The notes beneath the pieces are model-generated. The model searched no databases, was not told the DNA's origin, and saw only the letters and a list, made by a program, of their open reading frames with translations. Made by a program: the position numbers and the translations under genes. A DNA stretch of 33,538 nucleotides. Origin: Gammaproteobacteria bacterium. GTDB lineage: Bacteria; Pseudomonadota; Gammaproteobacteria; Arenicellales; JAANXG01. Shown piece by piece: positions 1 to 7,975 of the stretch (the first letter of the stretch is position 1; each line of letters opens with the position of its first letter). The stretch covers positions 1-33,538 of the forward strand of contig JAANXG010000038.1 in the NCBI GenBank assembly GCA_018263405.1. The letters run 5' to 3'.

Positions 1-702
1 GTAGTAGGCGCCGTTGATCGTAATGTTGCCGAAGGTCGCCGCGGCGCCGAATGTGACGGCATCCAGCGTTTCGTCGTTACCCGCTTCGGTCGCTTGATCA
101 AAAATACCTTGCACGCTAAAAGTGAACGGATCGCTGCCGTAACCGCCCGATCCGTAGGTGTATTTCACGGCGTCGGACACACGCAAGCCAAATCCATCGT
201 CATTGATTTTACCCGTGGTTTCGTAGTAGGTGGCGCCGCCAAAGCCGTGCGAGCGGAAGTCGTTCCAGCCGAGGTACTCGTACAGCACGCCCCACTGGTT
301 ACCGACCTTCAACGATCCGAAACCGCCGGACAGGCTAACATTCGCGAGGCGCTTGTCCCAGGGCTCAGCGTCTTCCTTCACACTGCCGCGGCTGAAGGCG
401 GACGTGCCAAAGCCGATCTCAATCCGGTAGCCCGCGGTCAGGCCGTTGCCCAGATCCGTGCTGCCACGGAAACCGAATCGCGAGTTGGCCTGGTCACCCA
501 GGTGGAAATCGCTATCGGCACCGGCGGGCAGGAACATATTGCTGCCGACGCCACCGTTGCTGGTGTCGGCAAAGTCGCCCGTGACATTGACGAACCCGTA
601 AACTTGATGGTTGCCTTCGGCATCCACGGTCATCGCTTGGGCCGACACGGACGCCCCGCAGGCACCCGCAACAGCCACTGCAATTGCAGTTTTCTTAAAC
701 AT
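1..702 (-). CDS. Gram-negative outer-membrane porin, 5' part (gene runs off the left edge)
   Basis: Reading the minus strand from the ATG at 702 gives 234 residues with no stop before the window edge. The N-terminus MFKKTAIAVAVAGACGASVS followed by AQA is a typical signal peptide cleaved after AQA. The mature protein begins with VYGFVNVTGDFAD and has alternating short beta-strand segments such as SRFGFRGSTDLGNGLTAGYR, GSLKVGNQWG and AVTFGAAATFGN. Strand-turn spacing and the FRG/DLG motif are those of 16-stranded trimeric porins, which are usually 330-400 residues, so roughly 100-150 residues lie outside. It would form a diffusion channel in the outer membrane. Next to a catabolic region it may serve solute uptake, but that is inference. 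A 211-codon frame on the opposite strand (94-729) is its antisense shadow. Confidence 0.9.
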   Translation of the reverse strand, partial: MFKKTAIAVAVAGACGASVSAQAMTVDAEGNHQVYGFVNVTGDFADTSNGGVGSNMFLPAGADSDFHLGDQANSRFGFRGSTDLGNGLTAGYRIEIGFGTSAFSRGSVKEDAEPWDKRLANVSLSGGFGSLKVGNQWGVLYEYLGWNDFRSHGFGGATYYETTGKINDDGFGLRVSDAVKYTYGSGGYGSDPFTFSVQGIFDQATEAGNDETLDAVTFGAAATFGNITINGAYY

Positions 703-805
703 AGCTCATTAACCCTAAATTATCGTTAGTGTGAATAACTTGTACTGCCCGCTACAAACCGCAACGATTGTCAAATCGAGCAACGGTTGCCGCCGTTGCC
801 GTACT

Positions 806-819
806 ACAACAATTGTTGT
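806..819. promoter_or_regulatory. 14-bp perfect palindrome upstream of porin gene, possible operator
   Basis: acaacaattgttgt is a perfect dyad of 7+7 bases lying about 105 bases upstream of the porin ATG and 250 bases upstream of the sulfotransferase ATG. A second inverted repeat (781-798) sits beside it. Dyads of this size in A/T-rich divergent promoters often bind dimeric repressors or activators. No specific regulator can be named from the sequence. Confidence 0.35.
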
Positions 820-1031
820 TTTTGTAGCGTGAACGAGTTTATAGCACAAAAGATTTTTCAGTGCAACAAAACGAGAAAATGCTTTTTTACTTTCCAAACA
901 AGAACTTACGAGCTGCTGTCCGGTTAACCTTGCGACCCATTCAGGCCGTCCGCCGGGCGTCGCGAAACCACGTGAGTCCGTGTTGTGGAAACCTTTGTTG
1001 GCCTGAAACCACAATACACAACTTTATCGCT

Positions 1032-1037
1032 TATAAT
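1032..1037 (+). promoter_or_regulatory. Candidate -10 box of the sulfotransferase gene
   Basis: A consensus TATAAT lies 30 bases upstream of the ATG at 1067. No good -35 hexamer is found 16-18 bases upstream of it, so this is only half of a sigma-70 promoter. It would place transcription start at about 1043-1046. Confidence 0.35.
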
Positions 1038-1066
1038 ATCGCGGGTTTCTCGACGTTCGATTATTC

Positions 1067-2812
1067 ATGAGTCGCAAGCATTCGCGCCGTACCACGCATG
1101 GCAACTCTCCGGGCGCCGCACCGGCGGGCAATCCCGCGCGGCGTTGGCAGCGGGCCGTAACCGCCTACCAACGCGGTGACGCCGCAGAGGCCCGGCGCGC
1201 ATTGAAGCCTCTGCTCGAACACCCGTCGGCGGACGGCCATACCTTCCTGTTGGGGGGGATGGTCGAGGCGCAGCTCGCGAACTGGCCGCGCGCCGAGAGT
1301 TTTCTCGTTAAAGCCGTCGAAACGATCCCTGAAAGGCTGGAGGGGTGGCTGACTCTGGGCAACGTGCTGCACGCCCGGGGACGCATGGAGGAGGCTTCGA
1401 ACGCTTACCAAGAAGCGTCGACCCGGGCGCCCGGTAACGTGCAGGTATGGAACAACCTGGGTGTCGTCAACGAAGACATGGGCCGCATCCGGGATGCCCT
1501 CGACTACTACGAGCGCGCTTTGGAGATCGAGCCGGATTTTGCTCAATCCCTGCGGGGGCGCGCGGGCGTGCTGGGCCACCTGCGCTGGTTCGAGGAGGCG
1601 AAGCGGGCGTACGAGCAACTGTTCGGCCGGTTTCCGGATGACAAGGTGCTGCAGATCGAGTACGCCGAATTGTTGGAACAGGCAAACCGCCCGAAGGCCG
1701 CGGCGATGTATCTGCCCGGACCCGGTGTGCTTCGGGACACACTTGCCGACGCCCGGGCGGAATACTTGCGGGCTCAGCTATCGATACGCGAGGGGAAATT
1801 AAGCTCCGGTTTGGAGGGCCTGCGGCGGGCGCGCCAACGTACCGGCCAAGACTTTCTGTGCTATCGCGAAGGGACGATTCTCGATCGTCTGGGCCGTTAC
1901 CCGGAGGCCATGACGGCGTTCGCGCGGGGTAACGACTCACGGTCCAAACAGAAAAACTTCCAGCGCTTGCTCGCGCAGCCGGTGGCGGAATATCTCGATC
2001 ACAAGCTCGATAAAGGCGTCGAGTTATCCGCAACACCGGACGGCGAGAACGCAAGCGACGAAATCCTTCCGGTATTTATCACCGGCCTGCCGCGCTCGGG
2101 CACCACCTTGCTCGACCGGATGCTGAACGCGCATCCCGAAATCCAAGTGCTGGAGGAACTGGAAGGTTTGCGCATGGCCGAGGCCGCCTTGGCCGAAAAT
2201 GCCACCCCTGTCGAAGCCCGGCGCCTGTACTGGGATTTCATCAGGCGCCACGTACAGCCAAGACCGGGCGCAACGATTATCGACAAGAATCCACTGCACG
2301 TCATGCACCTGGACGTACTATCGAAACTATTCCCGGAGGCTTCCGTCATTTTCGTGCTGCGTCACCCCTACGACGCGGCCCTGAGCTGTTTTATGCAGGA
2401 TTTTAGCCCCGGGCCGGTCACGGCCCGCTTCCTAGAGCTCGGCTCCACCGCGGCGATTTGCGCGCGGTTCGTGAAGCTTATGCGACAGTACGAGGCGGCC
2501 TGCCCGCAGCGCACGATGCGGGTGCATTATGAAAATTTGGTTACGCGGTTCCAAGAGGAAGTGAAGCGCATTCTCGGGAAAATCGGGCTCGATTGGCACG
2601 AGGCGATCGAGGACTACGCGAACATTGCCGCCGGATCGGCGCCCATCATGACGGCAAGCTATGAACAAGTTACCCGAAAATTGTACAAAACATCCGTGGA
2701 GCGTTGGAAATATTACGAGCCGTGGCTGGGCCCGTTTCATAACGCGCTCGGCGAAGTGCTTGGCGATTTCGATTACGGGCGGGGAATTGATATCGACCCC
2801 GGAAGCGGTTAA
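1067..2812 (+). CDS. TPR-repeat sulfotransferase family protein
   Basis: 581 residues. The N-terminal half (about 25-300) is a run of tetratricopeptide repeats; the clearest are around LEGWLTLGNVLHARGRMEEA and VQVWNNLGVVNEDMGRIRDA, each followed by a helix ending in A-x-x-x-x-P. The C-terminal half is a sulfotransferase domain. It starts with the PAPS 5'-phosphosulfate loop PVFITGLPRSGTTLLDRML (about 335-353) and has the 3'-phosphate-binding motif VFVLRHPYDAALSCF near residue 427. Family members transfer sulfate from PAPS to hydroxyl groups of glycans, lipids, peptides or small molecules; the TPR part probably binds the acceptor or a partner. The substrate is unknown. There is no signal peptide, so it is probably cytoplasmic. 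The ATG at 1067 is the first usable start after the TATAAT box. Confidence 0.88.
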   Translation: MSRKHSRRTTHGNSPGAAPAGNPARRWQRAVTAYQRGDAAEARRALKPLLEHPSADGHTFLLGGMVEAQLANWPRAESFLVKAVETIPERLEGWLTLGNVLHARGRMEEASNAYQEASTRAPGNVQVWNNLGVVNEDMGRIRDALDYYERALEIEPDFAQSLRGRAGVLGHLRWFEEAKRAYEQLFGRFPDDKVLQIEYAELLEQANRPKAAAMYLPGPGVLRDTLADARAEYLRAQLSIREGKLSSGLEGLRRARQRTGQDFLCYREGTILDRLGRYPEAMTAFARGNDSRSKQKNFQRLLAQPVAEYLDHKLDKGVELSATPDGENASDEILPVFITGLPRSGTTLLDRMLNAHPEIQVLEELEGLRMAEAALAENATPVEARRLYWDFIRRHVQPRPGATIIDKNPLHVMHLDVLSKLFPEASVIFVLRHPYDAALSCFMQDFSPGPVTARFLELGSTAAICARFVKLMRQYEAACPQRTMRVHYENLVTRFQEEVKRILGKIGLDWHEAIEDYANIAAGSAPIMTASYEQVTRKLYKTSVERWKYYEPWLGPFHNALGEVLGDFDYGRGIDIDPGSG

Positions 2813-2851
2813 TCTCACGGCCGGTTCAGCAACACCGGATAGATCGACCCG

Positions 2852-3544
2852 TTGAAATATCGTCCCCTGCTTGTCGTGGCGGAGCGCAACAAATCATCCG
2901 CCGCCAAGGGACCGTTGGTTCCCTTCCTATTCTCCGCCATCGCGGCGCTGGCACCATTCTCCTCCCCCGCTGCTTCCCACGGGGCGGGGCTTGACGATAT
3001 TCCAATATGCCACGGCTTTGGATGCCGGAACAAAGAAACCGCGTCGATTTCCGAAGCAGAGTGGAAACAGATCAAAGCGTTCTTCAGCGATCCCGCTGAA
3101 TCCCCGAAAGAGGAGCGTGAACAAATCAGAAAAGCCGCCGGCTGGTTCGAGGTGGTCATCGGCCGTCATACTCCGATTCACCTGGATAAAGGCAAGAACG
3201 AGTACCCCGGCCGTATTAAGACCGCCGGGCCGGCCACGACGGAAGACGGCCCGAACGGAACCACCGTGGGGCAGATGGACTGTATCGACGAGTCGTTGAA
3301 CACAACCACCTATCTGACCCTGATGGAAAAAGCCGGGCTGTTCAGATACCACCGAGTCGTGGAGCGGGCGCATCGGAAGTCGGCGTTCGACCAGCATTAC
3401 GCGGGCCAGATCGAGGAGCTCCGAAGGGGGGCCCGGTGGGTCGTCGACTCGTGGTTCTACGACTATGGCAGCCTACCCTACGTTGAAGAAGCCACGGAGT
3501 GGTATGACATACCCTATTTGTTCAGCACATCGTTTCCGGAATAG
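2852..3544 (+). CDS. Hypothetical exported protein with conserved Cys residues
   Basis: 230 residues if begun at the TTG at 2852; a GTG at 2876 is an alternative, and neither has a clear ribosome site. The N-terminus has basic residues, then a hydrophobic stretch PLVPFLFSAIAALAPF and a PAASHGA segment, which looks like a signal sequence. The mature part is hydrophilic with three cysteines: ICHGFGCR near residue 55 and GQMDCIDESLNTTTYLTLM near 147. The latter looks like a conserved motif of an uncharacterised proteobacterial family. The end is rich in Tyr and Trp (VVDSWFYDYG, EWYDIPY). It lies 39 bases after the sulfotransferase gene in the same direction and may be cotranscribed. I do not recognise a function. 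Confidence 0.7.
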   Translation: MKYRPLLVVAERNKSSAAKGPLVPFLFSAIAALAPFSSPAASHGAGLDDIPICHGFGCRNKETASISEAEWKQIKAFFSDPAESPKEEREQIRKAAGWFEVVIGRHTPIHLDKGKNEYPGRIKTAGPATTEDGPNGTTVGQMDCIDESLNTTTYLTLMEKAGLFRYHRVVERAHRKSAFDQHYAGQIEELRRGARWVVDSWFYDYGSLPYVEEATEWYDIPYLFSTSFPE

Positions 3545-3710
3545 CGCCCTGCGCTTGGATGGGATCCAGCGGGTTGGGCATCGACCCGCCCGAACGCAAG
3601 CGACGCGATGCACAGGATCGATCGCGCATGCGGTAAAGTGGAGTCCCGATTCGCTACTGACGAGGCGATGCTGTCGAGGATTATCCCCGACACGATGCGG
3701 GAGGGCACTC

Positions 3711-5747
3711 CTACAAATCCTTGCAGATACGAAGGGAATCGTAGATGGCCGAGTGAATGTTCCGGCTGGCCACGGCGTCCCCAACGCGGAATAGATCAAA
3801 ACGGCCGTCCGGATTGGCTTGCGGCTTCTCCAGGCGGCCGTTCAGCAGTGAGGTGGAATCGACCTCCCCCCGGTTGATCGCCATATCCTTCAGTTCGAAA
3901 TACAGGTCATCCACCGGCAGCGTACCGTGCTCCACGATCACTTGATCCACGAGCTGTTCCTGCCGGCTGTCGTCGAATTCGTTGTACAAATGCGCTTTCA
4001 ACCGGCCATCGGAACGTTCCACCCCGACGAGCCGGAGGGTCGGCGACATCGTGACGCCGTTTTCGTGGAAGGTTTTCAGATAAGCGGGAATATTCGTGCC
4101 GCCCACTTCCTGCCCGATCAGGCGATCGGGTGTGGCGATCTCCACGCTGCTGCCCGCGTGAACCAGGTACTCGGCGCAGGACAACCCCTGGTGCTGGCCG
4201 TGGTCGTCAAACACCAGTACCTCCTTCGCCGGGGGCACCTGGCCCCCGAGTATGTCCCAGGTGGTGGTAACGAGCTCATCGCCGCTTTTCAGAAACGCGG
4301 TATTCGGCAGCCCCCCCGTCGCGACAACCACCGCGTCCGGCTCCAGCTGGAGCACGCTTTCGCTATCGGCCAGACAGTTGAACCGCGTCTCGACGCCGGC
4401 CGCTTCGGCCTCGGCGCTCAGCCACTCGGTGATGCCGATGATTTCCCGGCGGCGTTCCACTTTGGCAGCCAGCAGCACCTGACCGCCGGGCTGGGCGGCC
4501 GCTTCGAGCAGCGTGACCCGGTGACCGCGCCGGGCACAGACCCGCGCCGCCTCCAGGCCGGCCGGTCCGGCACCGACGACCACCACCCGCCGCTGCCGGG
4601 AGGCGGGCACGATGTCGTGGGGCATGTGCCGCTCCCTGCCGGTGGCGGGGTTGTGGATGCACAAGGCGTCGCCCGGTTCATACAGGCGGTCAATGCAATA
4701 CCCCATACCGACGCACGGGCGGATCCGGTCTTCTTGTCCCCGCTCGATCTTGCGGGTGATGTGGGGATCCGCCATGTGTGCCCGGGTCATGCCCACCAGG
4801 TCCAGGGCGCCGCCGGCGATCGCGTGCCGGGCCGTGGCCACATCGTTGATGCGCGCGGAATGCAGTACCGGTATCTCGAGCGCCTCCTTGATCGTTCTAC
4901 AGAAGTCGAGGTTGGGGCCGCTGGGCGTGCCCATGTTGGGAATGACTTTCGACAAACCCTTGTCGGTATCGATATGTCCGCGGATCACGTTGATGAAATC
5001 GATGGCCCCGGTATCCACTAGCCGGCGGGCAATCTCCAGGCCCTCGTCGAAGTGGAGGCCGCCGTCCAGCGCTTCGTCTAGCACCATGCGCACCCCAACG
5101 ATATAGCCCCCGCCGACCTGCCGGCGAACCTCGTCCAGGACTTCGAGACTGAAGCGCATGCGCTTGTCCAGACTGCCGCCGTATTCATCCGCCCGCCGGT
5201 TCATGCGCGTGGCCCAGAATGCGTCGAACAAGTGGCCGTAGGCCTGGATTTCGACGCCGTCCAGGCCCCCTTCCCGGCACCGCCGCGCACCTTGACCGTA
5301 ACTGCGCACCGCACGCGCAATATCGAAATCCTCCATGGGTTTGGGAAAGGATCGATGGGCGGGCTCGCGCACGCAGGACGGCCAAAGGGTCGGAAACCAA
5401 TGCCCGGAGTACGAGGATGAGCGGCGCCCCAGATGGGTGATCTGACACATGATGCCCGCGCCGTGGGCGTGGACCCGTTCCGCAAGCCGCCGGAAGTGAG
5501 GGATGATTTCGTCACCGCCCACGTCCAGATTACCGAAAGCCGGGGCGCAATCCCGCGCCACGAGCGCCGAACCGCCGAACATGGTCAGGCCTAACCCGCC
5601 CTTGGCCTTTTCCTCCTGGTAGAGCTGGTAACGTTCGGTGGGGAGTCCGTTCTCGCTGTAGCTCGGTTCGTGGGCCGCACTGAAGATGCGGTTTTTCAGT
5701 TGCAGGTGCTTCAGCGTGAACGCTTGCAGTAAGGGGTCATTCTTCAT
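3711..5747 (-). CDS. NADH:flavin oxidoreductase, DgcA-like N-methyl demethylase
   Basis: 678 residues. Residues 1-335 are an Old-Yellow-Enzyme FMN barrel, with LKNRIFSAAHEPSYSENGLP at the start and the substrate-site stretch DGVEIQAYGHLFDAFWA near 180. Residues 390-678 are an FAD/NAD domain with VVVVGAGPAGLEAARVCARR. This is the layout of trimethylamine dehydrogenase, dienoyl-CoA reductase, and the demethylases DgcA (dimethylglycine) and HpbA (N-methylproline). Sequence resembles the DgcA/HpbA branch by recollection; the substrate is inferred from the betaine context. The Fe-S segment has Cys345, Met348, Cys351 and Cys363, so one of the four usual cluster ligands is Met. Electrons probably go to EtfAB (10944-12628). 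The ATG has a GGTGAT ribosome site 5 bases upstream. Confidence 0.85.
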   Translation of the reverse strand: MKNDPLLQAFTLKHLQLKNRIFSAAHEPSYSENGLPTERYQLYQEEKAKGGLGLTMFGGSALVARDCAPAFGNLDVGGDEIIPHFRRLAERVHAHGAGIMCQITHLGRRSSSYSGHWFPTLWPSCVREPAHRSFPKPMEDFDIARAVRSYGQGARRCREGGLDGVEIQAYGHLFDAFWATRMNRRADEYGGSLDKRMRFSLEVLDEVRRQVGGGYIVGVRMVLDEALDGGLHFDEGLEIARRLVDTGAIDFINVIRGHIDTDKGLSKVIPNMGTPSGPNLDFCRTIKEALEIPVLHSARINDVATARHAIAGGALDLVGMTRAHMADPHITRKIERGQEDRIRPCVGMGYCIDRLYEPGDALCIHNPATGRERHMPHDIVPASRQRRVVVVGAGPAGLEAARVCARRGHRVTLLEAAAQPGGQVLLAAKVERRREIIGITEWLSAEAEAAGVETRFNCLADSESVLQLEPDAVVVATGGLPNTAFLKSGDELVTTTWDILGGQVPPAKEVLVFDDHGQHQGLSCAEYLVHAGSSVEIATPDRLIGQEVGGTNIPAYLKTFHENGVTMSPTLRLVGVERSDGRLKAHLYNEFDDSRQEQLVDQVIVEHGTLPVDDLYFELKDMAINRGEVDSTSLLNGRLEKPQANPDGRFDLFRVGDAVASRNIHSAIYDSLRICKDL

Positions 5748-5770
5748 TGCATCACCTTGTCGGGAATTAT

Positions 5771-5934
5771 GAATTATGGTGACAGTGAATTATGGTGAAT
5801 TATGGTGACAGTTACCTTAATTCACCATTTCTACCGCGCATGCACGACGAACATCGTGTCGCCGGCACATAACCCTCAGCGCTCATTCCTGGAATTAAGG
5901 TAACTGTCACCATAATTCATGGTCACCATAATTC
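5771..5934. repeat. Palindromic repeat cluster, RAYT/REP-like, between the two demethylase genes
   Basis: The unit gaattatggtga occurs three times in tandem (from 5771, 5787 and 5797). A 28-bp arm at 5796-5823 is matched perfectly, in inverted orientation, by 5892-5919 across a 68-base spacer; a further inverted unit follows at 5923-5934. The motif with gtgacagttacc and aattc ends resembles the repeats I recall flanking REP-associated tyrosine transposase genes in gammaproteobacteria. No transposase is present here, so it would be a non-autonomous copy or remnant. It separates two genes read in the same direction and could form a strong hairpin in their transcript. Confidence 0.8.
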
Positions 5935-5947
5935 ATGCGCGCCCGGA

Positions 5948-7936
5948 TCACACTGCCATGCCAAGCTTGCGCCCCTCATAGATTGCCATCACGACCAGCC
6001 GCGGCGCGACGCAGTCGCCGATGGCGTGCACCTCCATGCCGCTGTCGGCGAGCTCGTCAGCCAGCCAGGTCTGTGCCTCGCTGATCGTGGCGGTCACCAG
6101 GGTGTCGGCCTCGATGCGCGTCTTGCCGCCGTCGAGCAGATTCACCACGTCGGCGGCATCGCCGTGCCACTCGGTAATCGCACTATCTCCGACCTCGACC
6201 ACGCCCAAGCGCTTCAGGCGCGCGCGCAACGGCACGTCCGCCGCCGTGCGCGCCAGCTCGACCCCAACAACCGGGTGGCGCGTAACGATGGTGACCTGGT
6301 GCCCCGCCTCTGCAAGATGCCACGCGGTCCCCGCGCCGTGCCAATGGCCAAGATCGTCCAGCAGGATAACACGCCGGCCGGGCCGGGCTACGCGGCCCAT
6401 GACGTCATCGATCGTGCAGACCCGGCCCCGGTCGATGCCGGGCAGCCGCTCGACCTGGGGCAAGGCCCGCTGAAAGCCGCTCTCAGCGGGCAGCGAACCG
6501 GTCGCCACGACCACGGTATCGGCCCCGTAGGCTGGGACATCCCGGGCTTCCACGGGCGTGTTGTACCGCACCTCGACCCCGCAACGTTCGAGCTCGCGCG
6601 TCCACCACTCGATGAGCTCGGCGATCTGGCCCCGCCGGGGCTGCAGCCCGGCATAGAAAAACCGCCCCCCCAGCCGGGGGCTCGCCTCGGCAAGAGTAAC
6701 CGCGTGGCCCCGCCCGGTGGCCACACGCGCCGCCTCGAGTCCGGCCGGTCCACCACCGACGACCAGAATCTTGCACGGTGTTTTGGTCCTGGCCGGGGCG
6801 TCACCGCCCCATTCGAACTCGCGCCCGGTCGACGGGTTCACCAAGCAGGAGATCCAGTAGTCGCGGTAACGCCGGCCCCAGCACATCTGGTTGCACGACA
6901 GGCAAGGCCGGATCTCCGCCTCGCGCCCTTCCCGGGCCTTGTTGCCCAGGTACGGGTCGGCAATCTGGCCGCGCACGATCGATACCAGGTCGGCCTGGCC
7001 GGCGCCAAGAACGGTGTTGGCGTTCTCGGCGGTACGCACGTGGCTCTCGCACTGTACCTTCGCGTGCCGCGTCACCTGCTTGAGCGCTTCGGCGAACGGC
7101 GCTCCGAGCTTGTCCGCGTAGAGGACCGTGGGCATCAGCGGGTAGAAGTCGAAATAACTGCCCGTGCCGCAGGTGACATAGTCCATCAGCGCGCGCTCGT
7201 CGTGCCAGGCAACGAGCTCCTGCATGGCCTCGATCGACAGCGATACCTCGACTCCCGGGTGCATATTGACCGCGAGGCCGATGATGAAGTCGTCGCCGCA
7301 GCGGCGGCGGATCCGGTCGAGCAGGGTCGCGGAAAATCGCATGCGGTTGTCGAACGACCCGCCCCATCGGTCATCTCGACGATTCGACCAGGGTGTCCAG
7401 AACTGATCGATCAGCGCATGATAGGCTGCGAACAGCTCCACACCCTCGAAGCCGGACTCCTTCGCCCGCCACGCCGCATCCTCGAAGCATTGCAGCGTCT
7501 CCTCGATCTCGGCTTCCGTCATGGCATGACTGCCGTCGGAATCGTGGTACGAGGGCAGGCCCGAGGGCGACCAGTTCGCGTGGAACGAATTGTCATAATC
7601 GCCATGCTCGCCGACGTGATAAAGCTGCTGCAGCACGACCACGTCGTATTGCTTAACGGCCTCGGCGATGCGCCGAAAATACGGAATGACCGCGTCGTCA
7701 CAAGGCCGGTAATTGCGCGCCGTCAGCACCGCGGCCGGATGCACCGGCATCGGCTCGGTGACGATCATGGCGGCGCCCCCGCGGGCCCGTTCCTCGTAGT
7801 AGCCGCGGTGACGCTCGCTCGGCAGACCGTTATCCGCCATGTTCGCCGTATGCGCCCCGAACACGAGGCGGTTCTTGAGGCGCTTGTGCCGCAACTCGAG
7901 CGGCTGGAACAGGTGGCAGAACGGTTGCTCACCCAT
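5948..7936 (-). CDS. NADH:flavin oxidoreductase, TMADH/OYE-type amine demethylase paralogue
   Basis: 662 residues from the ATG at 7936. An AAGGAG ribosome site lies 12 bases before this ATG and 6 bases before a TTG at 7942, so the start could be either; the frame also opens further up at a TTG at 7957. The OYE barrel (about 1-335) starts with LKNRLVFGAHTANMADNGLP and has FEGVELFAAYHALIDQFW near 175. The Fe-S motif is complete: Cys345, Cys348, Cys352 and Cys364 (C-x2-C-x3-C-x11-C). The FAD/NAD part starts at ILVVGGGPAGLEAARVATGR. It is a distant paralogue of the gene at 3711-5747. Substrate unknown; a tertiary or quaternary amine, or an unsaturated acid, fits the family. It sits 39 bases downstream of the MttB-like gene, so the two are probably cotranscribed. 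Confidence 0.85.
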   Translation of the reverse strand: MGEQPFCHLFQPLELRHKRLKNRLVFGAHTANMADNGLPSERHRGYYEERARGGAAMIVTEPMPVHPAAVLTARNYRPCDDAVIPYFRRIAEAVKQYDVVVLQQLYHVGEHGDYDNSFHANWSPSGLPSYHDSDGSHAMTEAEIEETLQCFEDAAWRAKESGFEGVELFAAYHALIDQFWTPWSNRRDDRWGGSFDNRMRFSATLLDRIRRRCGDDFIIGLAVNMHPGVEVSLSIEAMQELVAWHDERALMDYVTCGTGSYFDFYPLMPTVLYADKLGAPFAEALKQVTRHAKVQCESHVRTAENANTVLGAGQADLVSIVRGQIADPYLGNKAREGREAEIRPCLSCNQMCWGRRYRDYWISCLVNPSTGREFEWGGDAPARTKTPCKILVVGGGPAGLEAARVATGRGHAVTLAEASPRLGGRFFYAGLQPRRGQIAELIEWWTRELERCGVEVRYNTPVEARDVPAYGADTVVVATGSLPAESGFQRALPQVERLPGIDRGRVCTIDDVMGRVARPGRRVILLDDLGHWHGAGTAWHLAEAGHQVTIVTRHPVVGVELARTAADVPLRARLKRLGVVEVGDSAITEWHGDAADVVNLLDGGKTRIEADTLVTATISEAQTWLADELADSGMEVHAIGDCVAPRLVVMAIYEGRKLGMAV

Positions 7937-7975
7937 GGTCAAGTAGTACTCCTTCAAGCTGATATTGACGAGGTA

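Larger units (their letters stand above)
703..1066. other. Divergent intergenic region between porin and sulfotransferase genes
   Basis: These 364 bases hold no convincing gene. They are visibly more A/T-rich than the flanks and carry the leader of the porin gene (reading left) and of the sulfotransferase gene (reading right). Structure seen: an inverted repeat caacgg/ccgttg with a 6-base loop at 781-798, a 14-bp perfect palindrome at 806-819, and a TATAAT box at 1032-1037. Confidence 0.6.

Noticed and set aside
94..729. Plus-strand 211-codon open frame
   Set aside because: It is antisense to the porin gene, has no family resemblance and its start and end fit no ribosome site; the minus strand encodes a signal peptide and porin strands over the same bases.
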